In this document: positions 63,277 through 64,000 of the stretch, one piece after another
Layout: every line of letters starts with the position of its first letter
Position numbering within the stretch: the stretch's first letter is position 1
Program-made: the position numbers and the translations under genes
Assembly: GCA_964247055.1 (NCBI GenBank)
Contig: OZ176050.1
Coordinates: forward strand, 15,066,001-15,130,000
From: Paragordius varius
Lineage: Eukaryota > Nematomorpha
Direction of reading: 5' to 3'
DNA: 64,000 nt
Notes under the pieces: generated by a model
What the model saw: the letters and a program-made list of their open reading frames with translations, nothing else
Databases searched by the model: none
What the model was told of the DNA's origin: nothing

Positions 63277-64000
63277 GTATGTGAAATTTTAGAAACTTTT
63301 TTTTGTTATCAATCACACAGTTTAATGTTAAAATCTTTTACTAGGTGTTTGTCAACATTTTATGGCTATTTGGGGGGCAGTTTTATTTCCCAAGGCCATT
63401 TAAAATTCAAATATCTTAAAACTGAATTTTTAGCTTTGGGCTTAATTTTAAAATACGCTTTTCTTAGCCTTTTAAGCGCATGATTTTCAAAAAAGATGTA
63501 AAATTGTATATAAAATTCAAATCTTTTTTACCGCCATTTAATATTTTTTTGAATCCTGAATACAAAATGCCAATAAATGTAAATTATGGTTGAAATATAT
63601 AAAGAATTATCTTTAGAAAGATTTCACATTGCAATTTTTTAGCAAATTTTTGGTATTTTTCGATTTTAATATCAGCTGTTTGCTTCAATTGTGTTTTGAC
63701 CTGGACTCTATAATTTAGGACTCTTAGAATCCTATTTTGTTATCTAATTCGGGAGAGAATAGAGTTTGATTGGTTAATTAAATTTTAGCCAAAACAAGTT
63801 TTAAAACAGTAGTTAATTTACTATTTAAAATGTCATTGAGGACAAAAAAATAAAATGTTATGTGGTTTCAATTTTTAATTTTACACAATTAAATGAAAAT
63901 TTAATAATGCATTGATTAAAGTTAAATCATTAAATAAACAGGAAAATTATTAAATAAAAAGGAAAATGTCACGTGTAATGAATAATAACTATTATTTCCC
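63277..64000 (+). other. PES1 intron, start
   Basis: Begins GTATGTG at the donor after DALTFVIK. No further PES1 exon is seen before the window ends. Confidence 0.6.

Overview
The window is AT-rich nuclear DNA from an animal. Six spliced protein genes can be read by eye, and four belong to well-known families: an iRhom (inactive rhomboid-like), a semaphorin with thrombospondin repeats, the sigma subunit of the AP-3 adaptor, and Pescadillo. A fifth is the histone chaperone SPT2. Semaphorin and iRhom point to a metazoan. The species cannot be fixed from the sequence. A TE-loaded invertebrate genome fits best. Introns of about 26 nt are reported for dicyemid mesozoans, so that group or another lineage with tiny introns should be considered.

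Layout. 447-20356 (minus): a large secreted protein gene, with a signal peptide, EAR/EPTP-like repeats, a long run of 'NG(I/L)-D-L' repeats and a Thr/Ser-rich mucin-like C-terminus. It has at least four apparent frame slips. 20357-23628: repeats only. 23629-42848 (minus): a Sema5-like semaphorin whose first intron (36562-42709) encloses the complete iRhom gene (37255-41368, same strand). A young LTR element (39581-41043, 5-bp target duplication AAATG) sits inside what was one uninterrupted iRhom coding exon. 42849-51635: gene-poor, with one orphan HTH-like terminal exon (46650-46997) and two 1-kb inverted-repeat elements. 51636-55457 (plus): SPT2. 58053-58886 (minus): AP3S. 58928 onward (plus): PES1, running off the window. 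The AP3S and PES1 start codons are 41 bp apart, head to head.

The main discovery is intron size. SPT2, AP3S and PES1 contain seven GT-AG introns of only 22-31 nt (22, 23; 31, 23, 29; 30, 25). Removing each gives the family protein sequence and, in six cases, restores the frame. Other introns are hundreds of bases long, and many are largely made of one palindromic TA-flanked MITE family. One intron of the EAR gene (7166-7464, 299 nt) is 30 nt once the MITE and its TA duplication are subtracted. This suggests that tiny introns grow by MITE insertion.

Other repeats are hAT-type elements with 8-bp duplications, and a 0.9-1.7 kb family built from tandem ~320-bp units present in three copies. No rRNA, tRNA, CRISPR or operon-like structure was seen.
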